Source of the DNA: Actinomycetota bacterium
GTDB taxonomy: Bacteria; Actinomycetota; Actinomycetes; Nanopelagicales; Nanopelagicaceae
Direction of reading: 5' to 3'
Assembly (NCBI GenBank): GCA_947377725.1
Contig: CANCGX010000005.1
Coordinates: 1 to 47,966, forward strand
Length of the DNA stretch: 47,966 bases
Under the pieces are notes generated by a model that saw only the letters and a program-made list of their open reading frames with translations, was not told where the DNA came from and did no database searches. Shown here one piece after another: positions 9,382-16,223 of the stretch. Made by a program: the position numbers and the translations under genes. How positions within the stretch are numbered: the first letter of the stretch is position 1; every line of letters starts with the position of its first letter.

Positions 9382-10283
9382 CGGCTATAGATTGTGGAAC
9401 GAATTCCATTCGACTTCTGATTGCAGATATTGCTGGTGCAAATTTTCGTGAAGTCGTGCGCGATATGGAAATAGTGAGACTTGGGCAAGGCGTAGATAAA
9501 ACAGGGCAATTTGATCCCGAAGCAATCTCGAGAACATTGAAAGCTACTCAAAAATTTGCGGAATCAATTCGTAGCAAGGGTGTTGAAAAAATCCGTTTTT
9601 GCGCAACAAGCGCTACACGTGATGCGACAAATCGCCACCTATTCATTGATGGGGTTCGAGAGATACTGGGAATTGAACCTGAAGTGATTCCAGGAACAGA
9701 GGAAGCATCACTCTCTTTTCTTGGCGCAACCAAAGAACTTCAACAAAGCGATGGGCCATTTCTTGTTGTCGATATTGGCGGAGGTTCCACGGAATTTGTT
9801 CTCGGGACGTCAGGTGTTGATTCTGCAAAAAGCGTAAATATTGGTTGTGTCAGAATGTCTGAGCGGCACCTCACTTCTCAGCCGCCTACGAAAGAACAGC
9901 TAGAGGCCGCAATCCTTGATATCGATGCTGCGATAAATGACGCTGGTAACGAAGTGAAATTCTCGAGCGTAGCAACTCTTGTCGCGGTTGCGGGAACAGC
10001 TACGACGGTTGCAGCAGCAGCGCTCAACCTCTCTGAATATGATCGCTACGCAATTCACCTTTCTCGAATCTCGGCCGAGAAAGTTCATCAAGTTGCAGCC
10101 ATGTTTCAAAGTATGAATCGTGAGGAAATTGCAGCCCTGGGTTATATGCACCCTGGCCGCGTTGACGTAATTACTTCAGGAGCACTTGTTCTCTCACGAG
10201 TTATGACTTTAACGGGCGCGTCAGAGTTTGTGGCTTCCGAATCCGACATTCTTGATGGAATGGCTTGGGGCCTTGCACTTTAG
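9372..10283 (+). CDS. Exopolyphosphatase / guanosine pentaphosphate phosphohydrolase family
   Basis: Member of the Ppx/GppA branch of the actin-like ATPase fold, which removes terminal phosphate from polyphosphate or pppGpp. The N-terminal phosphate loop is RVAAIDCGTNSIRLL, the second is VVDIGGGSTEF near residue 135, and the catalytic Glu lies in PGTEEASLSFLGA near 110. At 303 residues it is the short form without the C-terminal HD domain. I use the ATG at 9372, which puts MRVAAIDCGTN at the start as in homologs; an upstream ATG at 9354 is in frame. It overlaps DUF501 by ten bases. Confidence 0.93.
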   Translation: MRVAAIDCGTNSIRLLIADIAGANFREVVRDMEIVRLGQGVDKTGQFDPEAISRTLKATQKFAESIRSKGVEKIRFCATSATRDATNRHLFIDGVREILGIEPEVIPGTEEASLSFLGATKELQQSDGPFLVVDIGGGSTEFVLGTSGVDSAKSVNIGCVRMSERHLTSQPPTKEQLEAAILDIDAAINDAGNEVKFSSVATLVAVAGTATTVAAAALNLSEYDRYAIHLSRISAEKVHQVAAMFQSMNREEIAALGYMHPGRVDVITSGALVLSRVMTLTGASEFVASESDILDGMAWGLAL

Positions 10284-10974
10284 AACATTACCGCTGCTCG
10301 ATAAGGCGATAGTTAAATGTACGGACTGCCCTCGTCTAGTTGACTGGCGAGAAGAAGTTGCCATTACAAAACGCAAAGCTTACGAAAATGATAAATACTG
10401 GGGAAAACCCGTTCCAGGATTCGGTCCTTCCGATGCGAAGATTCTCATTGTCGGTTTGGCTCCAGGCGCACACGGCGCCAACCGCACCGGAAGAATCTTT
10501 ACTGGTGATAGCTCAGGTGATTGGCTTTATAGATCGCTGCATAGCGCTGGTTTAGCTAAGCTTTCAACAAGCACAGGGATTAACGACGGACAGGAATTGA
10601 TTAACACGCGAATAACCTGTGCGGTGCACTGCGCGCCTCCAGATAACAAACCAAGTACTGATGAAAAACATGAGTGCAATAAATATTTGTCTGAAGAAAT
10701 TCGACTCATTTTCCCGACTGTAAGAGTTTTTCTTGCACTTGGAAATCTTGCGTGGAATTCCCTTTTTGCAACTCTCTCTGAGCTGGGAGAAGATCTTCCA
10801 AAACCTCGTCTCAAATTTGCCCACGGTGTAAAAACCACGTTTACGGGATCTGATGGGATCAAGAGATATTTGCTCGCAAGTTATCACCCAAGTCAGCAGA
10901 ACACATTCACGGGAAAACTGACGTACGAGCAACTCGATAAAATCATGATCTCTGCCTTGAAACTTGCTAAGTAG
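10273..10974 (+). CDS. Uracil-DNA glycosylase, family 5 (UDGb), Fe-S type
   Basis: Excises uracil and related deaminated bases at the start of base-excision repair. Family 5 motifs are clear: CTDCPRLVDWREEV near residues 16-29, GLAPGAHGANRTGR and FTGDSSGDWLY near 62-86, and HPSQQNTFTG near 204. Candidate [4Fe-4S] ligands are C16, C19 and Cys residues near 115, 119 and 134. The frame opens further upstream (ATG 10255), but the TTG at 10273 gives 15 residues before the first Cys as in homologs; the start remains uncertain because neither candidate has a good Shine-Dalgarno. It overlaps the end of ppx. No downstream partner follows. Confidence 0.9.
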   Translation: MHFRTLPLLDKAIVKCTDCPRLVDWREEVAITKRKAYENDKYWGKPVPGFGPSDAKILIVGLAPGAHGANRTGRIFTGDSSGDWLYRSLHSAGLAKLSTSTGINDGQELINTRITCAVHCAPPDNKPSTDEKHECNKYLSEEIRLIFPTVRVFLALGNLAWNSLFATLSELGEDLPKPRLKFAHGVKTTFTGSDGIKRYLLASYHPSQQNTFTGKLTYEQLDKIMISALKLAK

Positions 10975-10996
10975 TACCTTAACTTCACCCCACGTA

Positions 10997-11050
10997 TCAC
11001 CCTGATACTCGCAACATAAATTCTCACCCGCAGATTCACCCTGATCTCGC
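10997..11050. repeat. Imperfect direct repeat upstream of the orphan gene
   Basis: TCACCCTGATACTCGC at 10997-11012 recurs as TCACCCTGATCTCGC at 11036-11050, with a one-base deletion and 39 bp between starts. Further TCACCC copies lie at 10985 and 11024. It sits in the 113-bp gap before the orphan gene and may be a binding-site array. Confidence 0.45.
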
Positions 11051-11087
11051 TGTACACGGATGTCTCACGGAATTAAAGTCTCGTATT

Positions 11088-11621
11088 ATGAATGGTAATG
11101 AACTAATGAGAGTCGTCCTTGATACGACTGAGTGGGAAAGTTCATTAACAAGAATTGTTTCTCGCTGGAAAAAAGATGCTTCCGCGTTAAAAGTCTCTCA
11201 AGACATTCCGGACTGGTTGGAGAGGTTTAATTCTTGCGATCCTTGGCAATACGTTCACATTGCAAACATTGTTCTATTGATTAACTCAAATAAGGATTTT
11301 GGATCGAGAAGTTTTAGCCGAATCATGTCCGCTGATCGAGAAGCTGCCAAAGCATATGCACTATTGACAGCGGAGATAGCGCTAGATTATTCGTTGAGTG
11401 AAAAAGCGTGGGTTTTTTCAATACATGAGCAAATGCTGACTTTGGGAACTGACTTTCTCCGCGGGAGGGCATCGGGGAAATGGGCTTTTCTTACCTGGGA
11501 TGATTTTGCAAGGCAGAGCGAGGATGATCTTCGTACTAAGTCGCAAGAGACAGAAGTCGTGAATCTCCTACATTCCTTTGAAAACGAAACGGAGAGTTTT
11601 TGTGACCAAGCTATTAGTTAG
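11088..11621 (+). CDS. Orphan protein of unknown function, 177 aa
   Basis: I do not recognise a family. The protein is soluble and mainly helical by eye, rich in Trp (WESSLTRIVSRWKK, PDWLERF, DPWQYVHIANIVLL, GKWAFLTWDDFA) and acidic toward the C-terminus. There is no signal peptide or membrane segment. The frame opens at ATG 11088, with a second in-frame ATG at 11106 (MRVVLDTTEW); TATTAT at 11082-11087 could be a -10 that would favour a nearly leaderless start at the second. Its end overlaps a second small reading frame that has its own ribosome site. It sits between the udg block and the tRNA, away from conserved synteny. Codon choice resembles its neighbours, so I treat it as real. Confidence 0.6.
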   Translation: MNGNELMRVVLDTTEWESSLTRIVSRWKKDASALKVSQDIPDWLERFNSCDPWQYVHIANIVLLINSNKDFGSRSFSRIMSADREAAKAYALLTAEIALDYSLSEKAWVFSIHEQMLTLGTDFLRGRASGKWAFLTWDDFARQSEDDLRTKSQETEVVNLLHSFENETESFCDQAIS

Positions 11622-11733
11622 TTCGATTTTGTCCGTGTATCTGGCAACTTTGCCCAATATCAACATAGCGCATGGTCAAGATTCGACAGCGATAGTGATG
11701 GATTTTCATCCTTCTGAGAATGCGGAAAACTGA
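11602..11733 (+). CDS. Small peptide with signal-like N-terminus, 43 aa
   Basis: GTG at 11602 is preceded by GGAG (11591-11594) at a seven-base spacing and opens 43 codons to TGA at 11731-11733. The product starts MTKLLVSSILSVYLATL, a Lys followed by a hydrophobic stretch, then INIAHG-QDS, which resembles a signal-peptidase site, leaving about 18 residues (DSTAIVMDFHPSENAEN). It overlaps the last 20 bases of the orphan gene in another frame, which fits translational coupling. No family is recognised. It could be a secreted peptide or a single-pass membrane peptide. Confidence rests on the ribosome site and signal-like sequence. Confidence 0.5.
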   Translation: MTKLLVSSILSVYLATLPNINIAHGQDSTAIVMDFHPSENAEN

Positions 11734-11767
11734 TCACCGCTAGCGTGTAATCTAAGCCAACCATTGA

Positions 11768-11840
11768 GCCCCCGTAGTCCAATGGCAGAGACAGAGGACT
11801 TAAAATCCTTCCAGTGTCGGTTCGAGTCCGACCGGGGGCA
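11768..11840 (+). tRNA. tRNA-Leu (anticodon UAA), short variable arm
   Basis: A complete cloverleaf can be drawn: acceptor GCCCCCG/CGGGGGC, short D arm (GTC/GAC), anticodon stem GAGGA/TCCTT with loop CTTAAAA giving anticodon TAA at 11801-11803, variable loop CCAGT of five bases, T arm GTCGG-TTCGAGT-CCGAC, and discriminator A. CCA is not encoded. The anticodon reads UUA. Canonical bacterial tRNA-Leu has a long variable arm; this one does not, though I recall a similar short-arm class in other Actinobacteria. Confidence 0.88.
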
Positions 11841-11910
11841 CGTATCAAAACAAGCTTGATTTAGCGACCGCAATCACTCCTCCCCAGTATTTGGGCTTAT
11901 TTTGCATGGG

Positions 11911-11916
11911 TATACT
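11911..11916 (+). promoter_or_regulatory. -10 element of the riboflavin operon promoter
   Basis: TATACT, preceded by TGGG, lies nine bases before the first riboswitch helix (11925), so transcription would start at about 11923. The -35 is weak (around 11888-11896). Confidence 0.55.
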
Positions 11917-11924
11917 TCAGATGT

Positions 11925-12045
11925 AGTTTCCGGGGTCGGTGTAATTCCGAACCGGCAGTAAAGTCTGCGACCCGTTGGCAGCCAGCGAACGGTGGATCTG
12001 GTGAGATTCCAGGACCGACGGTGAAAGTCCGGATGAGAGGGAGCT
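11925..12045 (+). promoter_or_regulatory. FMN riboswitch (RFN element)
   Basis: The conserved RFN core is present in order: GGGGTCGGTGTAATTCCG, ACCGGCAGTAAAGTCTGCGA, GGATCTGGTGAGATTCC, GACCGACGGTGAAAGTCC and GGATGAGAGG. Closing helix P1 pairs AGTTTCC (11925-11931) with GGGAGCT (12039-12045). Known RFN elements bind FMN and shut off riboflavin genes; ribD begins about 100 nt downstream. Confidence 0.97.
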
Positions 12046-12070
12046 ATAAAGGTACTTGGCGTACCTTTAT
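12046..12070 (+). terminator. Expression-platform hairpin after the FMN riboswitch
   Basis: A perfect 10-bp stem, ATAAAGGTAC/GTACCTTTAT with loop TTGGC, starts at the base after riboswitch P1. The tract after it is U-rich but broken (TTCGCTATTT), so it may pause or weakly terminate transcription. Confidence 0.6.
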
Positions 12071-12118
12071 TTCGCTATTTCCTGCGCGTCTATTGCGCAT
12101 GCGATTGGTTGCGATCCC

Positions 12119-12143
12119 ACCCCGGGTTTTCAGAACGGGGGAG
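12119..12143 (+). promoter_or_regulatory. Hairpin sequestering the ribD ribosome site
   Basis: ACCCCGGGTT (12119-12128) can fold over AGAACGGGGGAG (12132-12143), burying the G-rich Shine-Dalgarno of ribD. ACCCCGG is also the exact complement of CCGGGGT at 11930-11936 in the riboswitch, so pairing with the aptamer side could act as an anti-sequestor. This pairing scheme is inferred. Confidence 0.5.
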
Positions 12144-12146
12144 ATG

Positions 12147-13145
12147 ATGAGTAACGTCTATGACGAACCAATGCGTCGTGCTCTTTCTCTTGCGCTGATG
12201 GGGGAAGGCCAAACAGGAAGAAATCCAATTGTTGGCGCGGTCATTCTAAATTCTGCTGGTCACGTAATCGCTGAAGGATTTCACGCCGGTAAAGACCACG
12301 CAGAGGTTGTGGCAATTAAATCCCTTGCAACCATTCCAGCGAACTCGACAATTATTGTCACTCTTGAACCTTGTAATCACACTGGGAAGACGGGTCCATG
12401 TACCCAAGCAATTATTGATGCCGGCATTTCTCGTGTCGTGTATGCAGTAAATGATCCCAATCCCGTTGCAGCCGGTGGCGCGCAAAGATTGAATGATGAA
12501 GGTATTGAAGTAATTTCTGGCGTGTTAGAAATGGAATCACGTTTCGCGAATAGAGCATGGTTGAATGTTGTTGAAAAGAAGCGTCCACTATTTATTTGGA
12601 AGATAGCTGCATCAATTGACGGCAAGACTGCGGCAGCTGACGGAACCTCAAAATGGATAACTTCGGAGAGTTCTCGCGCGTATGTCTCCAATCTTCGTCG
12701 CAACAGTGATGCAATATTGGTCGGAACTGGAACAGTTCTGGCTGATAACCCATCCCTCGTACCTCATGATGAATTGGAAGTTCCTAATCCATTAAGAGTC
12801 GTCCTGGGCGAACGAGAAATACCCAAGGATTCGCTGGTGTTTGATTCACGAGCTGAATTGCTTCACATTCAAAGTAGAGATTTCATAGCCCTTATTGATG
12901 GGTTACTGGAAAAGGGAATTAAGCAGGTATTGGTTGAAGCTGGAAGTGAGCTAGGGACGGCCATGCTTTCTGCCGGACTCATAGATGAAATGATGCTTTT
13001 CCAAGCGCCAACTTTGCTTGGATCCGGCACTAATTTTATTGGTGACTTAGGAATTACATCGCTTGATAATCGCTTGAAACTTGAAATTCTAGAGCACAAG
13101 CAAATCGGGCCAGATCTCTTTACGCATCTGAAAGTAGGTATCTAA
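12147..13145 (+). CDS. ribD: Bifunctional riboflavin deaminase/reductase RibD
   Basis: Performs two steps of riboflavin synthesis: deamination of the pyrimidine intermediate and NADPH reduction of its ribosyl side chain. The N-terminal zinc deaminase shows HAEVVAIKSL near residue 50 and EPCNHTGKTGPC near 73-84; the reductase domain from about 145 shows KIAASIDGKTAAADG and SKWITS. The frame is open from 12021, but that start would run through the riboswitch; the ATG at 12147 after GGGGGAG gives 332 residues (MSNVYDEPMRRALSLAL). The stop overlaps the ribE start (TAATG). It is the first gene of the FMN-controlled operon. Confidence 0.96.
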   Translation: MSNVYDEPMRRALSLALMGEGQTGRNPIVGAVILNSAGHVIAEGFHAGKDHAEVVAIKSLATIPANSTIIVTLEPCNHTGKTGPCTQAIIDAGISRVVYAVNDPNPVAAGGAQRLNDEGIEVISGVLEMESRFANRAWLNVVEKKRPLFIWKIAASIDGKTAAADGTSKWITSESSRAYVSNLRRNSDAILVGTGTVLADNPSLVPHDELEVPNPLRVVLGEREIPKDSLVFDSRAELLHIQSRDFIALIDGLLEKGIKQVLVEAGSELGTAMLSAGLIDEMMLFQAPTLLGSGTNFIGDLGITSLDNRLKLEILEHKQIGPDLFTHLKVGI

Positions 13146-13747
13146 TGTTTACTGGTTTGGTTCAAGCAATCGGTGAAATTATCGACGTGAAGCAAGGCGA
13201 AGATAGCGCGGTTTTTACATTTAAAGCTGAGGGTTTTCTTGGGGATTCCAAAATTGGTGACTCGGTTGCAGTAAATGGCGCATGTCTAACAATTATTGTC
13301 AAGACTGAAGATACTTTTGACGTCGATGTAATGGTCCAAACTCTAAGACTCACTTCTTTGAAAGAACTAGAGAGTGGTTCGAGTGTGAACCTAGAGCTTG
13401 CTGCGAAGGTTTCCGATCGTTTAGGGGGTCACATTGTTCAGGGTCACGTTGACGGAGTTGGAGAAGTCACCGGAATAAATCCTGGCGAGAAATGGCAAAG
13501 GGTTGACATCAAAATCCCACCTCATTTGATGAAATATTTGCAACCACAAGGCTCAATCTGCGTTGATGGAACATCCCTTACTGTCGGAGAACTCAACGAT
13601 GAGCAGAATTCAATTGCTGTTTGGTTGATACCTGAAACTCTTCGTAAGACAACGCTTGGTTTATTGAAAATCGGCAGTTCGGTAAATATTGAAGCTGATG
13701 TTCTTGCAAAATATGTAGAGCGATTAATGAAGCGGGGAGATGAATGA
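13145..13747 (+). CDS. ribE: Riboflavin synthase, alpha subunit
   Basis: Dismutates two molecules of 6,7-dimethyl-8-ribityllumazine to riboflavin, the last step of the pathway. At 200 residues it has the usual two lumazine-binding repeats: MFTGLVQAIGEI with VNGACLTI in the first and GHIVQGHVDGVG with VDGTSLTVG in the second. Its ATG shares bases with the ribD stop, and its own TGA overlaps the ribBA ATG (ATGA), so translation is coupled on both sides. Also called ribC in some genomes. Confidence 0.96.
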   Translation: MFTGLVQAIGEIIDVKQGEDSAVFTFKAEGFLGDSKIGDSVAVNGACLTIIVKTEDTFDVDVMVQTLRLTSLKELESGSSVNLELAAKVSDRLGGHIVQGHVDGVGEVTGINPGEKWQRVDIKIPPHLMKYLQPQGSICVDGTSLTVGELNDEQNSIAVWLIPETLRKTTLGLLKIGSSVNIEADVLAKYVERLMKRGDE

Positions 13748-14940
13748 ATATTCACGATGCCCTGAAGGACTTTGCTGAGGGAAAGTTCGTCATCATTACC
13801 GATGATGAATCACGTGAGAATGAAGGCGATCTCATGCTGCTTGCCGAGAAGGCGACGACACAAGCGCTTGGTTTTATGGTGCGCTATACATCAGGCGTAA
13901 TTTGCGCAGCTCTCACGCAAGAAATCGCTAGAGATTTACATCTGCCTTCGATGGTGAAGAGAAATCAAGATCAAAAGAAAACCGCTTATACGGTTTCGGT
14001 GGATGTCCTAGAAGGTAATACGACAGGAATAAGTGCGCAGGAGCGAGCAAACACGATTCGCGCACTCGCACGATCAGATGCACGCCCATCTGACTTTATG
14101 CGCCCAGGTCACATATTTCCTTTGATTGCCCATCCAGCACTCTTCAATTCCAGACAAGGTCACACAGAAGCAGGTGTTGTGATGGCGCAATTAGTTGGAG
14201 CCAGGCCAGTTACAGCAATTAGTGAAATTGTTTTGGATGATGGATCGATGGCTCGTGGAGAGGCGCTAAGAAATTTTGCAGCGCAGCACGAAATACCGAT
14301 TTTCAGCATGGCAGAATTGATTGCTTATTCGAAAGATAAGCTTTCAAGCCCAACACCAGTAGAGGATGAGTACGTGTGGGCGAAACTTCCTCGTGCCGGT
14401 GCTGCTTGGGAAATCGCGGTTCATGCGGCCGCTGGTGGCGCCGAGCATGCAGTTCTCCGGTATGGAAGTTCTCAAGGAGCTGCGCTTATTCGTCTTCATT
14501 CAGAATGTTTAACTGGAGATGCACTTGGAAGCATGCGGTGCGATTGTGGCGATCAACTGAGCGCCGCTTTTAGCGAAATAGAGGCGCACGGTTCTGGGTA
14601 CATTATTTATCTTCGCGACCACGAAGGTCGTGGAATAGGCTTGAAAGAAAAGATTGCTGCATACATTTTGCAAGATCAAGGGATGGATACAGTTGATGCC
14701 AACCTTGCACTTGGCCATGAAGCAGACGAGCGCGATTGGAATGACGCAGTAGAAATAATCCAAAAGCTCGGAGTTAATGACGTAGTTCTTTTGACCAATA
14801 ACCCAGTTAAGAGCGATGCTCTTACCAGCGCGGGAATCAATGTGGTGACTCGCGACATCATTACCGATTCAAATAGTGAAAACCGTGAATATTTGTTAAC
14901 AAAGAAAAACCGCATGTCCCACACCCTCGAGATCAAGTAA
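13744..14940 (+). CDS. ribBA: DHBP synthase / GTP cyclohydrolase II fusion RibBA
   Basis: Supplies both precursors of riboflavin: 3,4-dihydroxy-2-butanone 4-phosphate from ribulose 5-phosphate, and the pyrimidine precursor from GTP. The first half (about 1-200) shows DDESRENEGDLMLLAE, the DHBP synthase metal site, and HTEAGVVMAQL. The second half (about 205-398) shows HSECLTGDALGSMRCDCGDQL with three zinc Cys residues and RDHEGRGIGL, the GTP cyclohydrolase II signature. The length of 398 is normal for the fusion. Both sets of catalytic residues look intact. Confidence 0.97.
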   Translation: MNIHDALKDFAEGKFVIITDDESRENEGDLMLLAEKATTQALGFMVRYTSGVICAALTQEIARDLHLPSMVKRNQDQKKTAYTVSVDVLEGNTTGISAQERANTIRALARSDARPSDFMRPGHIFPLIAHPALFNSRQGHTEAGVVMAQLVGARPVTAISEIVLDDGSMARGEALRNFAAQHEIPIFSMAELIAYSKDKLSSPTPVEDEYVWAKLPRAGAAWEIAVHAAAGGAEHAVLRYGSSQGAALIRLHSECLTGDALGSMRCDCGDQLSAAFSEIEAHGSGYIIYLRDHEGRGIGLKEKIAAYILQDQGMDTVDANLALGHEADERDWNDAVEIIQKLGVNDVVLLTNNPVKSDALTSAGINVVTRDIITDSNSENREYLLTKKNRMSHTLEIK

Positions 14941-14949
14941 GGAACTCAC

Positions 14950-15396
14950 ATGTCTGGAAGCGCTCCCACCGTAAAAGTTAACCCGCCTCTTGGTTCAAAA
15001 GTTGCAGTTGTTAGTTCATCGTGGCACACCGAAATTTGCGCTGCACTTATTGCTGGAGCAGTTAAAGCAATGGATGAATACAAAATTAGTTATGAAATCT
15101 CGTATGTCCCTGGTTCTTTCGAATTACCACTTGCTGCGCAGAAATCACTTGATGCAGGATTTGATGCGGCCGTAGTTCTTGGGCTGGTTTTAAAAGGGGA
15201 GACCCCACATTTTGATTATGTCTGCCAAGGTGTGACTCAAGGAGTTATGGATGTTCAACTCTCTAGGTCAAAGCCAGTGGGTTTTGGTGTTCTTATGTGT
15301 AATGATCTTGATCAAGCCATCGATCGCATCGGTGGAGAAGGATCGAAAGAGAATAAAGGTTACGACGCAGGAATTGCGGCACTTGCGCTGCTATAG
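14950..15396 (+). CDS. ribH: 6,7-dimethyl-8-ribityllumazine synthase
   Basis: Joins the two RibBA/RibD-derived precursors to make the lumazine that RibE uses. At 148 residues it matches the family; visible motifs are SSSWHTEICAALIAGA, VPGSFELPLAA, VLGLVLKGETPHFDYVC with the conserved His, and the C-terminal NKGYDAGIAALAL. It follows ribBA by nine bases with AAGGAAC as ribosome site and closes the operon. With ribD, ribE and ribBA the pathway here lacks only the phosphatase step, which is usually done by an unlinked HAD enzyme. Confidence 0.97.
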   Translation: MSGSAPTVKVNPPLGSKVAVVSSSWHTEICAALIAGAVKAMDEYKISYEISYVPGSFELPLAAQKSLDAGFDAAVVLGLVLKGETPHFDYVCQGVTQGVMDVQLSRSKPVGFGVLMCNDLDQAIDRIGGEGSKENKGYDAGIAALALL

Positions 15397-15442
15397 ATTG
15401 AAGCGAAGTAATTAGTTAATAAAGGCGTAAGCGAGGGCAGCG

Positions 15443-15760
15443 ATGATTTATTCTGATATCGCCCTGGATGCGGTACTTTTTGCAGTCCTTCTAGATCTAT
15501 TCGTCCTACGTTCGCAGATGATGTCGCGGGGAATTTTTTGGCTAACGTACGGGCTCATTCTCCCGTTCCAATTGCTTACGAATTGGTGGCTGACGTCCAA
15601 TCAAATCGTCATGTACTCAAATGCCGAAATCATTGGCAGGAGGCTGGCCGGCGCACCCATCGAAGACCTCCTCTTCGGGTTTTCGCTGATACTTCTCACG
15701 CTCTCGGCGTGGGAGTTTTTCTATCGGCAAGCTCGAAAGACCTCCAAGGCTGGCCTTTAA
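15443..15760 (+). CDS. CrtYd-like half of heterodimeric lycopene cyclase
   Basis: Small membrane protein of 105 residues with about three membrane segments (roughly 5-22, 30-48, 75-93). The motif APIEDLLFGFSLILLTLSAWEFF, preceded by a Tyr-containing MYSNAEIIGRRLAG stretch, fits the CrtYd type of lycopene cyclase domain, where a PxED motif is characteristic. Such halves normally work with a CrtYc partner to cyclise lycopene in the membrane. No CrtYc or other carotenoid gene is in this window. It follows ribH by 46 bp with GAGGGCAG upstream, so it could be read through from the rib operon. The assignment is by motif and topology, not alignment. Confidence 0.72.
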   Translation: MIYSDIALDAVLFAVLLDLFVLRSQMMSRGIFWLTYGLILPFQLLTNWWLTSNQIVMYSNAEIIGRRLAGAPIEDLLFGFSLILLTLSAWEFFYRQARKTSKAGL

Positions 15761-15801
15761 ACAATCGTTAGCTCTTTTTCGCAGAGATAGCCCACTCAAA
15801 G

Positions 15802-15857
15802 GTGACATTTTTATAACATTTTGTTATATTTACCCTGTGTTTATAACAAATTGTTAT
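15802..15857 (+). promoter_or_regulatory. Promoter with two matched palindromic operators
   Basis: GTGACA (15802-15807), a 17-bp spacer and TATATT (15825-15830) form a good promoter. Two perfect inverted repeats, ATAACA-TTT-TGTTAT (15813-15827) and ATAACA-AAT-TGTTAT (15843-15857), lie exactly 30 bp apart. The first occupies the spacer and reaches the -10; the second lies just past the expected start site. This is a typical repressor layout. The regulator is unknown. Confidence 0.75.
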
Positions 15858-15884
15858 GAACTGGCACCGAAAGGAGAGGCCAAA

Positions 15885-16067
15885 ATGTCAAACCTATTGA
15901 ACGTCCTCACCGGACGAAGTGGTCGCAAAGTTGCAACCCAAACCATCCCGGCACCGGCCGGCCTAAAAGAAGCTCAAATTCGTCGCGAGTGGGAACGTCT
16001 ACAAGCCGCGGCAATGACTCCATCTGAACGTTCTGAGATTGACGAGATCTTCTCACGAGCTATGTAA
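15885..16067 (+). CDS. Small basic protein of unknown function, 60 aa
   Basis: The ATG at 15885 follows AAAGGAGAGG, a strong ribosome site. The frame is open from 15837, but that start would fall inside the operator. The protein begins MSNLLNVLTGRSGRKVATQ and ends in an amphipathic helical stretch (EAQIRREWERLQAAAMTPSE, then an acidic SEIDEIFSRAM). It has no Cys, signal or membrane segment. I do not recognise the family. It stands alone between a regulated promoter and a strong terminator, so it is a single-gene unit that may be highly expressed when derepressed. Confidence 0.72.
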   Translation: MSNLLNVLTGRSGRKVATQTIPAPAGLKEAQIRREWERLQAAAMTPSERSEIDEIFSRAM

Positions 16068-16089
16068 TTCCTTACCAACGGAGAGAATG

Positions 16090-16120
16090 CCCCCTAAGAA
16101 ATTAGGGGGTTTATTTTTTT
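16090..16120 (+). terminator. Intrinsic terminator of the 60-aa gene
   Basis: CCCCCTAA (16090-16097), loop GAAA, TTAGGGGG (16102-16109), followed by TTTATTTTTTT. Confidence 0.93.
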
Positions 16121-16223
16121 GCCTCACCTCTCCCAGCGGAATGGATTCTCAGGTTCTCTTGTTAATCTCTATGTAGGAGAAACCCCATCCCACAGAAGTA
16201 TTCAGAAGAATTTAGGAGCAACG

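Noticed and set aside
12021..12146. Upstream in-frame ATG extending ribD by 42 codons
   Set aside because: The extension would be translated from the FMN riboswitch and its platform hairpins; ribD homologs begin near the ATG at 12147.
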